From CAVTUU01 sp045804965 (GTDB lineage: Bacteria > Chloroflexota > Chloroflexia > Thermomicrobiales > UBA6265): DNA of 64,000 nucleotides. Position 1 is the stretch's first letter. The number at the start of each line of letters is the position of its first letter. The stretch is from positions 62,001-126,000 of the forward strand of contig JBJMMD010000009.1 of assembly GCA_045804965.1 (NCBI GenBank), in the 5' to 3' direction. Shown piece after piece: positions 17,935 to 26,762 of the stretch. Made by a program: the position numbers and the translations under genes. The notes beneath the pieces are model-generated. The model was not told the origin of the DNA. It worked only from the letters and a program-made list of their open reading frames with translations, and did not search any database.

Positions 17935-19499
17935 GCCTGCGCTCGCTCCTTGGCCGCACCGCCCAGCATGAGCGCGCCGATGGTTTCGACCGTTGCCTCA
18001 GCTCCCTCCAGAATCGCCGCGAACCGGCCGTTGAACATCACCCCGATGCGGTCGCTCATCTCCAGCAGCTCGTCAAGCTCCGAAGAAATCAGGATGACCG
18101 CCTTTCCCGTGTTCGCTTCTGCCCGCAACGTCTGCAAAACGAAGCGCGCCGTCTTCAGATCCAATCCCTGCGTCGGTTTGTTGCAGACGATCACGGTGGG
18201 ATTGAGCGCCAATTCGCGCGCCAAGAGCAATTTCTGCATATTCCCGCCCGAAAGCAGTCCGGCACGGGTGCTGGTGGCAGGCGTCTTCACCTCGAATTGC
18301 GCGATCAGCCGCTGCGCGTGCGCGTCGATCGCCCGCCGGTGCACCCAGAACCCGTTCGAGAACGGCGCGCGCCCAATCGCCTTCAGCGCGGTGTTGTCCG
18401 CCACGCTCGCCGCGCCGATCACGCCCTCACCGAGCCGGTCGTCGGTGACGTAGCCGATGCCCGCCTTCGTCGCGGCCGCAGCGCCGCGGTTGGTGATCTC
18501 GAGACCGCCGGCCACGATCTTGCCTGACGCGACATGCCGCTGCCCAGCAATCGCTTCCGCGAGCTCCTTCTGGCCGTTGCCGTCGACCCCGGCAATGCCG
18601 AAGATCTCCCCGGCAACCAGATCGAGATCGACGTCTCGCACCGCGATCTCGCCACGATCTCCGAGTGCGCGGACGCCGCGCATCGAAAGGAGCGCCGACC
18701 CAAACGCGTGTGATTGCGCAACCACTTCGCGTGGCGGCGTGCCGCCGAACATCAGCGTCACCACCCGCTGGCGAGCGTGATCGCGTGCGTCGGATGTAAG
18801 GTCGTCCGTGCCGAGCTCACCCACGACGCGACTCTGCCGGAGTACCGTCACGCGATCGCTGATCGCCAGTGCCTCTTCGAGCTTATGCGTGATCAAAACG
18901 ACCGCGACACCATCCGCCTTGAGCCCGCGCAGAATCTCGAATAGCTCGTCAACCTCACTCGGTGAGAGTACCGAGGTCGGCTCGTCGAGCAAAAGCACGC
19001 GCGAACCCCGGTAGAGCGCTTTCACGATCTCCACGCGCTGACGCTCGCCGAGCGAGAGATAGCGAACTTCGCTCCGCAGGGCCCCTGCCAGTCCAAAATC
19101 GCTCAACAGTTGCGTGAGACGCTCGTCACGGACGTTGAGATCGAGCACAAACGGCTGGCCGCCGCTAAGCATGATGTTCTCGATCACGGTCATATTCGGC
19201 ACAAGCGTGAAATGCTGGTACACCGTGCCGATACCGAGTGCCAGCGCGTCCGCTGGCGACGGAATGCGCACCGGTCGGCCATCGACGAGGATTTCGCCCG
19301 CGTCCGGCTGATACATGCCCGAGAAGAGATTCAGCAGCGTCGTCTTGCCCGCCCCGTTCTCTCCGAGCAGGGCATGGATCTCGCCCGCGCGCAGCGACAA
19401 CGAGATGCGGTCATTCGCAACCACCGGTCCAAAGCGCTTGACGCCGCCCCGAATTTCGAGCACCGGAGTTTCAGCAGGCAACACCGTATCTCCAGACAT
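17931..19499 (-). CDS. ABC importer ATPase with two nucleotide-binding domains
   Basis: A 522-residue double ATPase of the RbsA/XylG/BMP class. The first domain has Walker A GENGAGKTT and signature LSLGERQRVEIVKAL. The second has the relaxed loop GVDGNGQKE and signature LSGGNMQKLLLAREL, with a degenerate Walker B end (CNKPTQGLD) in place of the usual DEPT; degeneracy there is common in this class. It is the first gene of the importer operon. The ATG at 19499 was chosen because the ATPase domain begins soon after it; the frame runs back to 19583 through unrelated sequence. Confidence 0.9.
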   Translation of the reverse strand: MSGDTVLPAETPVLEIRGGVKRFGPVVANDRISLSLRAGEIHALLGENGAGKTTLLNLFSGMYQPDAGEILVDGRPVRIPSPADALALGIGTVYQHFTLVPNMTVIENIMLSGGQPFVLDLNVRDERLTQLLSDFGLAGALRSEVRYLSLGERQRVEIVKALYRGSRVLLLDEPTSVLSPSEVDELFEILRGLKADGVAVVLITHKLEEALAISDRVTVLRQSRVVGELGTDDLTSDARDHARQRVVTLMFGGTPPREVVAQSHAFGSALLSMRGVRALGDRGEIAVRDVDLDLVAGEIFGIAGVDGNGQKELAEAIAGQRHVASGKIVAGGLEITNRGAAAATKAGIGYVTDDRLGEGVIGAASVADNTALKAIGRAPFSNGFWVHRRAIDAHAQRLIAQFEVKTPATSTRAGLLSGGNMQKLLLARELALNPTVIVCNKPTQGLDLKTARFVLQTLRAEANTGKAVILISSELDELLEMSDRIGVMFNGRFAAILEGAEATVETIGALMLGGAAKERAQA

Positions 19500-19761
19500 A
19501 CCCCCGTATGGTACCAAGCGCAGGGCGTGATGAGCGGGGAGACGCAGCCTCTCCGCCCGTCGTCCGCGCTCGCGTTCCGTCATCCCAAGCGAAGCCGAGA
19601 ACGCTGTCCGTCATCACCACTGTCGATGCATAACGCCCCGTTCCGCGACAGGCTCAGCATGATGTCTGAACGAAATACGCAATGCGGCGGCACGGCGGTT
19701 GCTCCTTTGCCTCAAGATCATCGGCGATTCTGTTTCGCACTCGCCACGAGGAGGATCACCA

Positions 19762-20613
19762 ATGGCAATCAAGCGCGCCGCCCGGCTTGCAAGCTCGCTG
19801 CCGTGGCTCGATCAAGTCGCCGGAGTGCTGCAGAAACTCTTTGCGCCGTTCGCGGGTGCCAAGGCGCCGCGTCCGCTGAAAGACACGTTAGTGGGCACGT
19901 GGCTCGGCCATCCGCTCCATCCCGCCACGGTCGCGTTGCCGGTCGGCGCGTGGACCACCGCCCTGGCGCTCGATCTTGCCGGTGAGGAACGCGCGGCCGA
20001 TCTCGCGATCGGGCTCGGCCTGAGCGGCGCCCTCGTCTCGGCGGTGACTGGCGCGGCGCAATGGGAAGACGCGACGAACGACGAGCATCCGCGCCGGATC
20101 GGCTCGCTCCACGTGCTCGCGAACTCCGCCGCGACTGCCTGCTACGCCGCGTCGCTGGCGATGCGCAAAAGCGGCGCCCGCTCGGCGGGATTCGCCCTCT
20201 CGCTTGCCGGCCTCGGATTTGTCACGGCCGGTGGTCAGCTCGGCGGTGATCTCGCCTACGATCTCGGCATCGGGGTCGATCACACCGCCTTCGAGCAGCC
20301 ACCGGACGAGTGGGTCGATGTGGCCGACGCCTCGGAATTGACGGAGGGGAAGCCGAAGCGGGTCGAGGCCGATGGGGTCGCGGTCATGCTCGTGCAAACC
20401 AACGGCACGATCGCCGCCATCGCCGCCACCTGCCCACACTTTGCCGGCCCCTTGAACAAGGGCAAGATCGAAGGCGATACCGTCACCTGCCCATGGCACG
20501 GTTCGGTCTTTTCCCTGACCGATGGTCACCTCATCCACGGCCCCGCCACCGCGCCGGTGACCTCCTACGAGGTTCGCGTCAAAAACGGCCGCGTCGAAGT
20601 TCGGGCGGAGTAG
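19762..20613 (+). CDS. DUF2231 membrane domain fused to a Rieske 2Fe-2S domain
   Basis: A 283-residue fusion. Residues about 42-175 form a DUF2231-type four-helix membrane domain opening with LGHPLHPATVALPVGAW, with His50 and His53. Residues about 182-283 are a Rieske ferredoxin-like domain with Cys224/His226 (CPHFAG) and Cys243/His246 (CPWHGS) as the cluster ligands. Such fusions probably pass electrons at the membrane, but the partner is unknown. The ATG at 19762 follows GAGGAGG. It is convergent with the DUF11 surface protein gene. Confidence 0.88.
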   Translation: MAIKRAARLASSLPWLDQVAGVLQKLFAPFAGAKAPRPLKDTLVGTWLGHPLHPATVALPVGAWTTALALDLAGEERAADLAIGLGLSGALVSAVTGAAQWEDATNDEHPRRIGSLHVLANSAATACYAASLAMRKSGARSAGFALSLAGLGFVTAGGQLGGDLAYDLGIGVDHTAFEQPPDEWVDVADASELTEGKPKRVEADGVAVMLVQTNGTIAAIAATCPHFAGPLNKGKIEGDTVTCPWHGSVFSLTDGHLIHGPATAPVTSYEVRVKNGRVEVRAE

Positions 20614-20665
20614 CTTGTCCGCTTCGTTACCGGCGTCGGCGCGAAGCTTGGATGGTATCTGCGGC

Positions 20666-20686
20666 GATGCCCAGGGACCGGGCATC
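20666..20686. terminator. Stem-loop between convergent genes
   Basis: GATGCCC and GGGCATC pair perfectly around a 7-base loop, with GTAT/ATAC able to extend the stem outside an internal loop. It lies in the 82-base gap between the Rieske fusion and the surface protein gene, where a two-way terminator would be expected. Confidence 0.5.
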
Positions 20687-20695
20687 ATACAGAAC

Positions 20696-21943
20696 CTATT
20701 GGATTCTGGTCGAACCTTGGCGACGGCGCAGGCCGATCGCGGCCGCGCCGATGAGCATTGCGATGGCGGCGACGAAGAGCCAGGACGAGCGATTGATATC
20801 GCCCGATCCTGAACCTGTGCCGGGCAGCGTATTTACCGGCGTTTCATTCTCACCAGCCGCCGGTGACGCTGGAGTCGACGTCGGTGAGATGGGCGTTGAC
20901 GTGGGACCTTCAGGGGTCGACGTGGACGTGGCTGGCGTTGTCGTCGGAATTTCAGGGGTCGACGTCAACGTCGCACTCGGCTCCGGGATGGAACTCGCGG
21001 TCGGCGTGGTCCCGGGTATCAAGGTGTCGGTGTCGGTAGCGGCGTTGTTGCCGGGATTGGGATCAGTGACGCCGACGGGAGGGGCGACGGTGGCGGTGTT
21101 GGACAGCGTTCCTGTCGCGCCTGGGTCGATTGCGGCGGAGGCGGTGTAGGTCACCGATCCGCCCGCGGGCAAGTTGACGGGGTCGATGATATTGCCGGAT
21201 CCGGAGGCGGTGCAGGTCCCGCCGCCGGCTCCGACGCAGGTCCAGGTGACAGTCAACTCAGCCGGAAAGATGTCGGCCACCGTCGCTCCTGGCGCGTTAG
21301 ACGGACCGGCGTTCGAAGCGGTGATGGTGTAAGTGACCGATCCGCCGGGAGTCGCGCTCGTGACGCCGTCGGTCTTCGTGATGGCGAGATCGGCCTGTGG
21401 GGTCAGCGTGTCCGTATCGGTGGCGGAATTGTTGCCGGGAGTGGGGTCAGTGACACCGGCGGGAGGGGAGATAGTGGCAGTGTTGGTCAAGCTCCCGGTG
21501 GCGGCTTGGTCAATCGCGGGGGTGGCGCTGAATGAGACGGTGCTGCCCACGGGGAGGTCGACCGTGGTGGCGAGCGCGCCCGTGCCTGAGGTGGGGCCGG
21601 TGACGGTTCCACCGCCGGTGGCACCCGTAGCCGTCCAGATCATAGCGGTGCTCCCTGCCGGCAAGGGATCGCTCACACTGGCTCCCGTCACGCCGGAGGG
21701 TCCAGCGTTACTCACGGTGATGAAGTAGGTAGTGCTCGTCCCTGGCACCGCCGTCGTCACGCCGTCGGTCTTCGTGATGGCGAGATCAGCCAGAATAATC
21801 GTCGCTCCGGCTCGTGGTGGGAACACTACGCTCCACGCCAGCACAACAAGCATGAAGAGAGCGGCGAACGCAACAACTGAAGAGACCTTGGCGGGCGGGA
21901 CGCGAGCCACAACCGCGCGAAACTGCAAGCGCACGACGCGCAT
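20696..21943 (-). CDS. DUF11-repeat surface protein with LPxTG-type sorting signal
   Basis: A 415-residue exported protein. After a signal segment (about 16-45) come two DUF11 repeats, each opening DLAITKTDGVT, then a Thr/Pro/Ser-rich stalk (about 290-370). The C-terminus has LPGTG at about 373-377, a hydrophobic helix and a positively charged RRRQ tail: a full sortase-type cell-wall sorting signal. A sortase gene is present at 44359-45036. The ATG at 21943 follows GGAGG at 8 bases. The two DUF11 copies are alike at the DNA level too. Confidence 0.88.
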   Translation of the reverse strand: MRVVRLQFRAVVARVPPAKVSSVVAFAALFMLVVLAWSVVFPPRAGATIILADLAITKTDGVTTAVPGTSTTYFITVSNAGPSGVTGASVSDPLPAGSTAMIWTATGATGGGTVTGPTSGTGALATTVDLPVGSTVSFSATPAIDQAATGSLTNTATISPPAGVTDPTPGNNSATDTDTLTPQADLAITKTDGVTSATPGGSVTYTITASNAGPSNAPGATVADIFPAELTVTWTCVGAGGGTCTASGSGNIIDPVNLPAGGSVTYTASAAIDPGATGTLSNTATVAPPVGVTDPNPGNNAATDTDTLIPGTTPTASSIPEPSATLTSTPEIPTTTPATSTSTPEGPTSTPISPTSTPASPAAGENETPVNTLPGTGSGSGDINRSSWLFVAAIAMLIGAAAIGLRRRQGSTRIQ

Positions 21944-22189
21944 GAACAGACCTCCAGCCTTGACCACAAACGTCCAGCCGCCCAAGCATCGATTTTGCGG
22001 AATTTCGTAAGGCGATAGTAGGGAATAGTTGAGTCAATAGCAACATGGGTGACTGTGATGCGGACGAGGCATTGGCCACGTTGCCTGGTAAACAAAACTT
22101 GGGTAAGGTTCCGCCGCGCCGGAGGTTAGGTGACAAGCGTCGTAGCGGTCGGTCCGGCCACGGCCTCCTCATCCGAGTAGGAGAGATTG

Positions 22190-24136
22190 ATGACCCGTTG
22201 CTTGACCCCCGAAACCCTCGTCTATGACCTCAAAGGCGCATCTGACCCGCAGATCTCGCCCGACGGCACACGCATCGCCTACACCCTGGGTCAAGCAACG
22301 CCGGACGACGCCCGTCCCGGCAGCCAGATCTGGCTCTCCTGCATCGACGGCAGCAACGCCCGGCAACTCACGTTCGCCGGCAAGCGAAACGGCAACCCGC
22401 GTTGGTCGCCGGATGGCAAGATAATCGCGTTCACCTCGGACCGAGCCGAGAAGAGCGGCATCTTTTTGCTCTCGGTTGCCGGTGGCGATCCCCGCGAGGT
22501 GACGCGGCATCAGCAGGCAATCGGCGATCTTGCCTGGTCACCCGACGGCACGCAGATCGCCTACGTTACTAACTTCGATCCAGACAATCCGGATGAGACG
22601 CCCCGAAAGTCCGATGCGCCACCCCGCGTGCGCAGCACTCGCAGGATCGATTACAAGCAGGACAACCGCGGCTATCTGAACGACACGCGGCAGCAGATTT
22701 TCGTCGTCGACATCGCCACCGGTCAGCGCCGGATGCTGACCACGGAGCCGGTCGATCACAACAACCCGCAATGGTCGCCGGACGGCAAAACGATCGCCGC
22801 CAAAATCCCGAACAGCAACGGTCTTCACGCGCAACTCGGTCTGACCGACGTCGCCGCCGGTGAAACTAAGCTCGTCGGCGCGCCGGAGGGCGTGGTCGGT
22901 TGTTGGGGCTGGTCGCCGGATGGGAGCAAAATCTTGCTCGCCGCCGATGACGCGCAAACGTGGCAGCTCGATCTCTTCCTTTATGACGTCGCGAGTGGCG
23001 AATTGCGCCGCCTGACCGACGATTTGCTGGTTCTCCCCGATGCCGGCTTCCCGACGGTGACGCCGCCGTCGCAACCGGTGTGGCTCGACGACTCCCGGGT
23101 GCTGCTGCACGCTGTGCGCGCGGGCGCGAGCGGGCTCTACGAGTTCGACGTGCAGACGGCGGCGATCACGCGCCTCACCGATTGGAAGTCGATGAACGCG
23201 GGGTTCAACGTCGATCCCGGTCGTCGCTTTGCCGCGCAAACGCAGTCGACCCTGGAGTCAGCCGGCGAGTTGATCGTGTTTGACATCGACCGCAAGCAAA
23301 CGCGCACGATCACGAACCACAACGCCAGCCTCTTTGCCGAGGCGAAACCAGCGGCATGGGAACGGTTCGACGTCGAACGCGACGGCTCCACGACCGAGGC
23401 GTGGCTGCTCAAGCCGGCGGGCTTCGACCCGGCCAAGCGTTACCCCCTTGTGATCGATGTTCATGGCGGTCCGCATGGGTTTTACGGTTACAGCTTTGCC
23501 CCGGTGCAGCAGGCGCTCGCGGCCGCAGGCTTCGCCGTCGTCTACTCAAATCCACGCGGATCCGGGTCATATGGCCGCGAGTTCGCCCAGCAGGTCATCC
23601 GCGACTGGGGCGGCGAGGATTTCAAAGACCTGAACGCCGTCCTCGACGAAGCGGCGACGCGACCATTCGTCGACGCCGAGCGGATGGGCATCTATGGGTA
23701 CAGCTACGGCGGCTTCATGACTGCCTGGACAATTGGCAACTCGCAGCGCTTCAAGGCGGCAGTCTGCGGCGCGCCGGTCTTCAATCTCGCGTCGTTTTAT
23801 GGCACGAGCGACATCGGCCACATCTTCGGACCGCTGCAGTGTGGCGGCACACCCCAGGAACAAGAGGCGTACTACAAAGCGCACTCACCTTCGACCTACG
23901 CGCACAACGCGACAACCCCGACCCTGATCGTCCACGGCGAAGCCGACGACCGCTGTCCGATCGGCCAGGGCGAGGAAATGTTCGTCGCGCTCCTCGCAGC
24001 CGGCTGCGAAGTCGAGTTCGTCCGCTTCCCGGAGGGCTCGCACGCCCTCATGCGCACCGGCTACCCTGCCCACCGCATCGAATACCTGACCCGCGTCACA
24101 GGTTGGTTCAAGGACCATCTGGGCGAAGCGAACTAG
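22190..24136 (+). CDS. S9-family prolyl oligopeptidase-like peptidase
   Basis: A 648-residue serine peptidase. The first 380 or so residues form a beta-propeller of WD40-like (PD40) repeats, with units such as WSPDGTQIAYVT. The C-terminal alpha/beta-hydrolase domain has the nucleophile in GYSYGGFMTAW, the acid in HGEADDRCP and the base in EGSHAL, in catalytic order Ser-Asp-His. The oxyanion region HGGPHG precedes them. No signal peptide is present, so it should act on short peptides in the cytoplasm. ATG 22190 follows TAGGAGAG; a TTG sits one codon upstream. Confidence 0.93.
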   Translation: MTRCLTPETLVYDLKGASDPQISPDGTRIAYTLGQATPDDARPGSQIWLSCIDGSNARQLTFAGKRNGNPRWSPDGKIIAFTSDRAEKSGIFLLSVAGGDPREVTRHQQAIGDLAWSPDGTQIAYVTNFDPDNPDETPRKSDAPPRVRSTRRIDYKQDNRGYLNDTRQQIFVVDIATGQRRMLTTEPVDHNNPQWSPDGKTIAAKIPNSNGLHAQLGLTDVAAGETKLVGAPEGVVGCWGWSPDGSKILLAADDAQTWQLDLFLYDVASGELRRLTDDLLVLPDAGFPTVTPPSQPVWLDDSRVLLHAVRAGASGLYEFDVQTAAITRLTDWKSMNAGFNVDPGRRFAAQTQSTLESAGELIVFDIDRKQTRTITNHNASLFAEAKPAAWERFDVERDGSTTEAWLLKPAGFDPAKRYPLVIDVHGGPHGFYGYSFAPVQQALAAAGFAVVYSNPRGSGSYGREFAQQVIRDWGGEDFKDLNAVLDEAATRPFVDAERMGIYGYSYGGFMTAWTIGNSQRFKAAVCGAPVFNLASFYGTSDIGHIFGPLQCGGTPQEQEAYYKAHSPSTYAHNATTPTLIVHGEADDRCPIGQGEEMFVALLAAGCEVEFVRFPEGSHALMRTGYPAHRIEYLTRVTGWFKDHLGEAN

Positions 24137-24145
24137 GGCGTGCCT

Positions 24146-24179
24146 GTAAATATATTTACCGGACCGAACTAGACGGTCC
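24146..24179. promoter_or_regulatory. Two adjacent palindromes upstream of a methyltransferase gene
   Basis: GTAAATATATTTAC (24146-24159) is a perfect 14-base AT-rich palindrome. Directly after it GGACCG and CGGTCC (24161-24166 and 24174-24179) form a second inverted repeat with a 7-base centre. They lie 18-50 bases before the start at 24198, the usual place for operator or promoter elements. The upstream gene ends only 10 bases before, so a terminator role is also possible. Confidence 0.5.
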
Positions 24180-24197
24180 AGTTGCTACACTCGTCGC

Positions 24198-25046
24198 ATG
24201 ACCGAGCACGTCGACCAGAAGCATCACGTCAAGCAGGTGTTTGAGCGGACCGCTCGCACCTATGACACGATCGTGCCCTTCTTCGCCGCGTTTGGCCAGA
24301 AGATGGTTGCGTGGTCAGAGCTTGAGCGTGGGCAACGCGTTCTCGACATCGCCGTCGGCAGGGGCGCGGTCCTGAAACCAGCCTTGCGGGCCATCGGCCC
24401 GACGGGCAGGATCGTGGCGCTCGACATGTCGCCTGCCATGATCAACGAACTTGCGGCAGACCTGGGCGCCGTGGACGGCACGAACGTCGACCTGGTGGTC
24501 ATGGATGCCGAAGCTCTGGGGCTCGCAGGAGGGGTGTTCGACGCCGTCCTCTGCGGTTTCGCCGTCCACTTGCTGCCCCATCCAGGGCAGGCGATCGCCG
24601 AGGTGCTCAGGGTCCTTAGGCCGGGCGGCATCTTCGTGTTCTCGATCCCCGGCCCCGGCAGTGGGACTCGGTGGAGCTTCTATTCTGTCGCGATCGAGAG
24701 GTTTCATTCCCTCGTCGATGCGGCCAAATGGTCGCTGGCGGAGCCACCCGATCCCGTGCAGCTCTTACGGGAAGCAAGATTCGTTTCGGTGGAAAAGGTC
24801 TACGAGGAAGTTCACCTGTCGATCGAGAGTCCGGAAGTGTTTTGGGCCATGGAAATGTCGCACGGGATGCGCGGCTTCATCGACGCCTTGCCTGACGTGG
24901 CGCAACGCGAGTTCAAAGCCGAAGTGTTTCGAGGCCTAGACGAGATGGGGAAGCACCGACCCATCGTGCTGGACAGAGGGGCATATTTCATCAAGGCGTT
25001 CAAACCCGAAAAGACCGAGGCCGCCCACCCGCTTCCGTCGGCGTAA
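24198..25046 (+). CDS. Class I SAM-dependent methyltransferase
   Basis: A 282-residue protein of the UbiE-like group. Motif I is VLDIAVGRGAVLKPAL (about 50-65), motif II IVALDMSPAMI, and the motif IV/post-I region FDAVLCGFAVHLLPHPGQA is followed by VLRPGGIFVFSIPGPG. It would transfer a methyl group from SAM to a small molecule; the acceptor is unknown. The ATG at 24198 has no strong ribosome site in front of it. Two palindromes lie just upstream. Confidence 0.85.
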   Translation: MTEHVDQKHHVKQVFERTARTYDTIVPFFAAFGQKMVAWSELERGQRVLDIAVGRGAVLKPALRAIGPTGRIVALDMSPAMINELAADLGAVDGTNVDLVVMDAEALGLAGGVFDAVLCGFAVHLLPHPGQAIAEVLRVLRPGGIFVFSIPGPGSGTRWSFYSVAIERFHSLVDAAKWSLAEPPDPVQLLREARFVSVEKVYEEVHLSIESPEVFWAMEMSHGMRGFIDALPDVAQREFKAEVFRGLDEMGKHRPIVLDRGAYFIKAFKPEKTEAAHPLPSA

Positions 25047-25242
25047 CGGCCGACTCGCGACCAGGGCTGAGCGAGGCCAAGCGACCCGTCCCGATGGTTT
25101 GCAAAGAGATCCGAGTCAATGCACATCGCGGAGTTGGCAGCGTGCGTCGGTATCGACCCCGCTCGTTGAAACGGGTTGGGTTCGATGCGAGGATGGTTGC
25201 CCTCTCGTGGTCTGCCGCGCTCGTCCAGAAGGAGGTCGTCTG

Positions 25243-26622
25243 ATGGCTTTGGCGCGTATGTGGCGGCGCTGGTGCTTTGGGATCATCGCGTTGCTCATCA
25301 GTCTCAGCGGTGCCGGCCCGCTGGCGGCTCAGGAGAGTACGCCGAACGCCAGCCCGAGTCCAACGACGGCCGCTTCGGACTGGCCGACCTACCACCGCGA
25401 CAATGCCCGCACCGGCTTCGTTCCCGGTCTGCCTGACCCGCAACATCTGGCCAAAGCGTGGAGCGCCGAGCTCGACGGCGCCGTCTACGCCGAGCCCTTG
25501 GTGGTCGGCGATTGGGTGATCGTGGCGACGGAGGGCGATTCGCTCTATGCCCTCGATGCGGCGACCGGGGACGTGCAGTGGAAGGTCAACGCCGGCGAGC
25601 CGGTTCCCCAGTCGGACTTGCCGTGCGGCAATATTGACCCCCTCGGGATCACCGGCACCCCGGTCTACGACCCGGCGACCGGGCTCGTCTTCGCCGTGGC
25701 GGAGGTGCGCGGCGACAACGGTCCCGCGCACCTCTTGCTCGGCGTCGACGTCGCCACGGGCGACGTGCGGGTGCGGCGCTCGGCCGATCCGCCCCGCATA
25801 AAGCCGGAGGCCCACCAGCAGCGGGGGGCGCTCACGCTCTCGCAAGGTAAGGTCTACATCGCCTATGGCGGGCTCTTCGGCGATTGTGGGGATTACCACG
25901 GAACGGTGGTCGCCACGCGCACCGACGGGCAAGGCGAATTGCTCGTCTTCCAGGTCCCGACTTCGCGGGAAGGCGGCATCTGGGCCCCGCCTGGGCCGGT
26001 CGTCGACGATCAGGGCAACCTCTTCGTCTCGGTCGGCAACGGGGAAGCAACGGAAGGCGATTGGGATCACAGCGATTCGGTGCTGCGTCTTTCGCCGGAT
26101 CTGAAGCTGCAAGACGGGTTCGCCCCGAACGAGTGGCCGGATGACAATGCATCGGATGCCGATCTGGGCTCGCTGGGACCTGTGCTCCTCCCCGATGGCC
26201 TGATCTTTATCGCCGGCAAGTCCGGCACGGGTTATCTGCTCTACGCCGACGCCCTAGGCGGCGTCGGCGGCCAGGCCGCGGCGGCACCGGTCTGTGCCGC
26301 CTTCGGCGGCGCGGCGGTGGTCGCCTCGCGCATCATCCTGCCTTGCACCGACGGGCTGCGCGAGGTCGAGGTGGGGCCGGGAGCGACGTTCACGCTCGGT
26401 TGGCAGGCGTCGGGCGGGGTGGACGGGTCACCCGTCGTCGGCGGTCAAACGGTCTACGCCACTGGCTCGGGTGGCACACTCTACGCGCTCAATCTCGAGG
26501 ACGGCAGCGTACGCGCCCAGGTCGAAGTGGGAACGGTCTCGCGGTTCGCGACGCCGACCCTGGCCGGCGGGCGGATCTTCCTGGGCACGATGACGGGTGT
26601 GGTCGCGCTGACCGGGTCGTGA
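25243..26622 (+). CDS. Exported PQQ-like beta-propeller protein
   Basis: A 459-residue protein with a signal peptide (about 8-30) and an Asn/Ser/Pro/Thr linker. It then opens a propeller with WPTYHRDNARTGF and contains repeated blades such as YALDAATGDVQWKV and YALNLEDGSVRAQV. This is the PQQ-like (outer membrane assembly or quinoprotein type) propeller fold, but the tryptophan-docking and metal residues needed for PQQ catalysis are not apparent, so a binding or scaffolding role is as likely as an enzyme. ATG 25243 follows AGAAGGAGG. Confidence 0.82.
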   Translation: MALARMWRRWCFGIIALLISLSGAGPLAAQESTPNASPSPTTAASDWPTYHRDNARTGFVPGLPDPQHLAKAWSAELDGAVYAEPLVVGDWVIVATEGDSLYALDAATGDVQWKVNAGEPVPQSDLPCGNIDPLGITGTPVYDPATGLVFAVAEVRGDNGPAHLLLGVDVATGDVRVRRSADPPRIKPEAHQQRGALTLSQGKVYIAYGGLFGDCGDYHGTVVATRTDGQGELLVFQVPTSREGGIWAPPGPVVDDQGNLFVSVGNGEATEGDWDHSDSVLRLSPDLKLQDGFAPNEWPDDNASDADLGSLGPVLLPDGLIFIAGKSGTGYLLYADALGGVGGQAAAAPVCAAFGGAAVVASRIILPCTDGLREVEVGPGATFTLGWQASGGVDGSPVVGGQTVYATGSGGTLYALNLEDGSVRAQVEVGTVSRFATPTLAGGRIFLGTMTGVVALTGS

Positions 26623-26642
26623 CGCACTGACGCGCCTCTCGT

Positions 26643-26730
26643 CGTCATTCCGAGCTTGTCGAGGAATCTAGTCCTCTGTGGGGGCGATGTCTCGGCTAAG
26701 GCGAGATTCTTCGCTTCGCTCAGAATGACG
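26643..26730. repeat. Dispersed inverted repeat, family B
   Basis: The ends, CGTCATTCCGAGC and CTCAGAATGACG, are inverted copies, and inner AGGAATCT and AGATTCTTCG are partly paired. A second copy with the same ends and inner blocks is at 59988-60073. It lies between convergent genes and could fold to end transcription from both sides. Confidence 0.7.
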
Positions 26731-26762
26731 GAGGGAGTGCGTTCAGAACGACAGGCGGGCGC

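Noticed and set aside
17931..19499. Degenerate Walker B end (CNKPTQGLD) in the double ATPase as a sign of a broken gene
   Set aside because: Non-canonical residues in the second domain are common in this class of importer ATPases, and the rest is intact.
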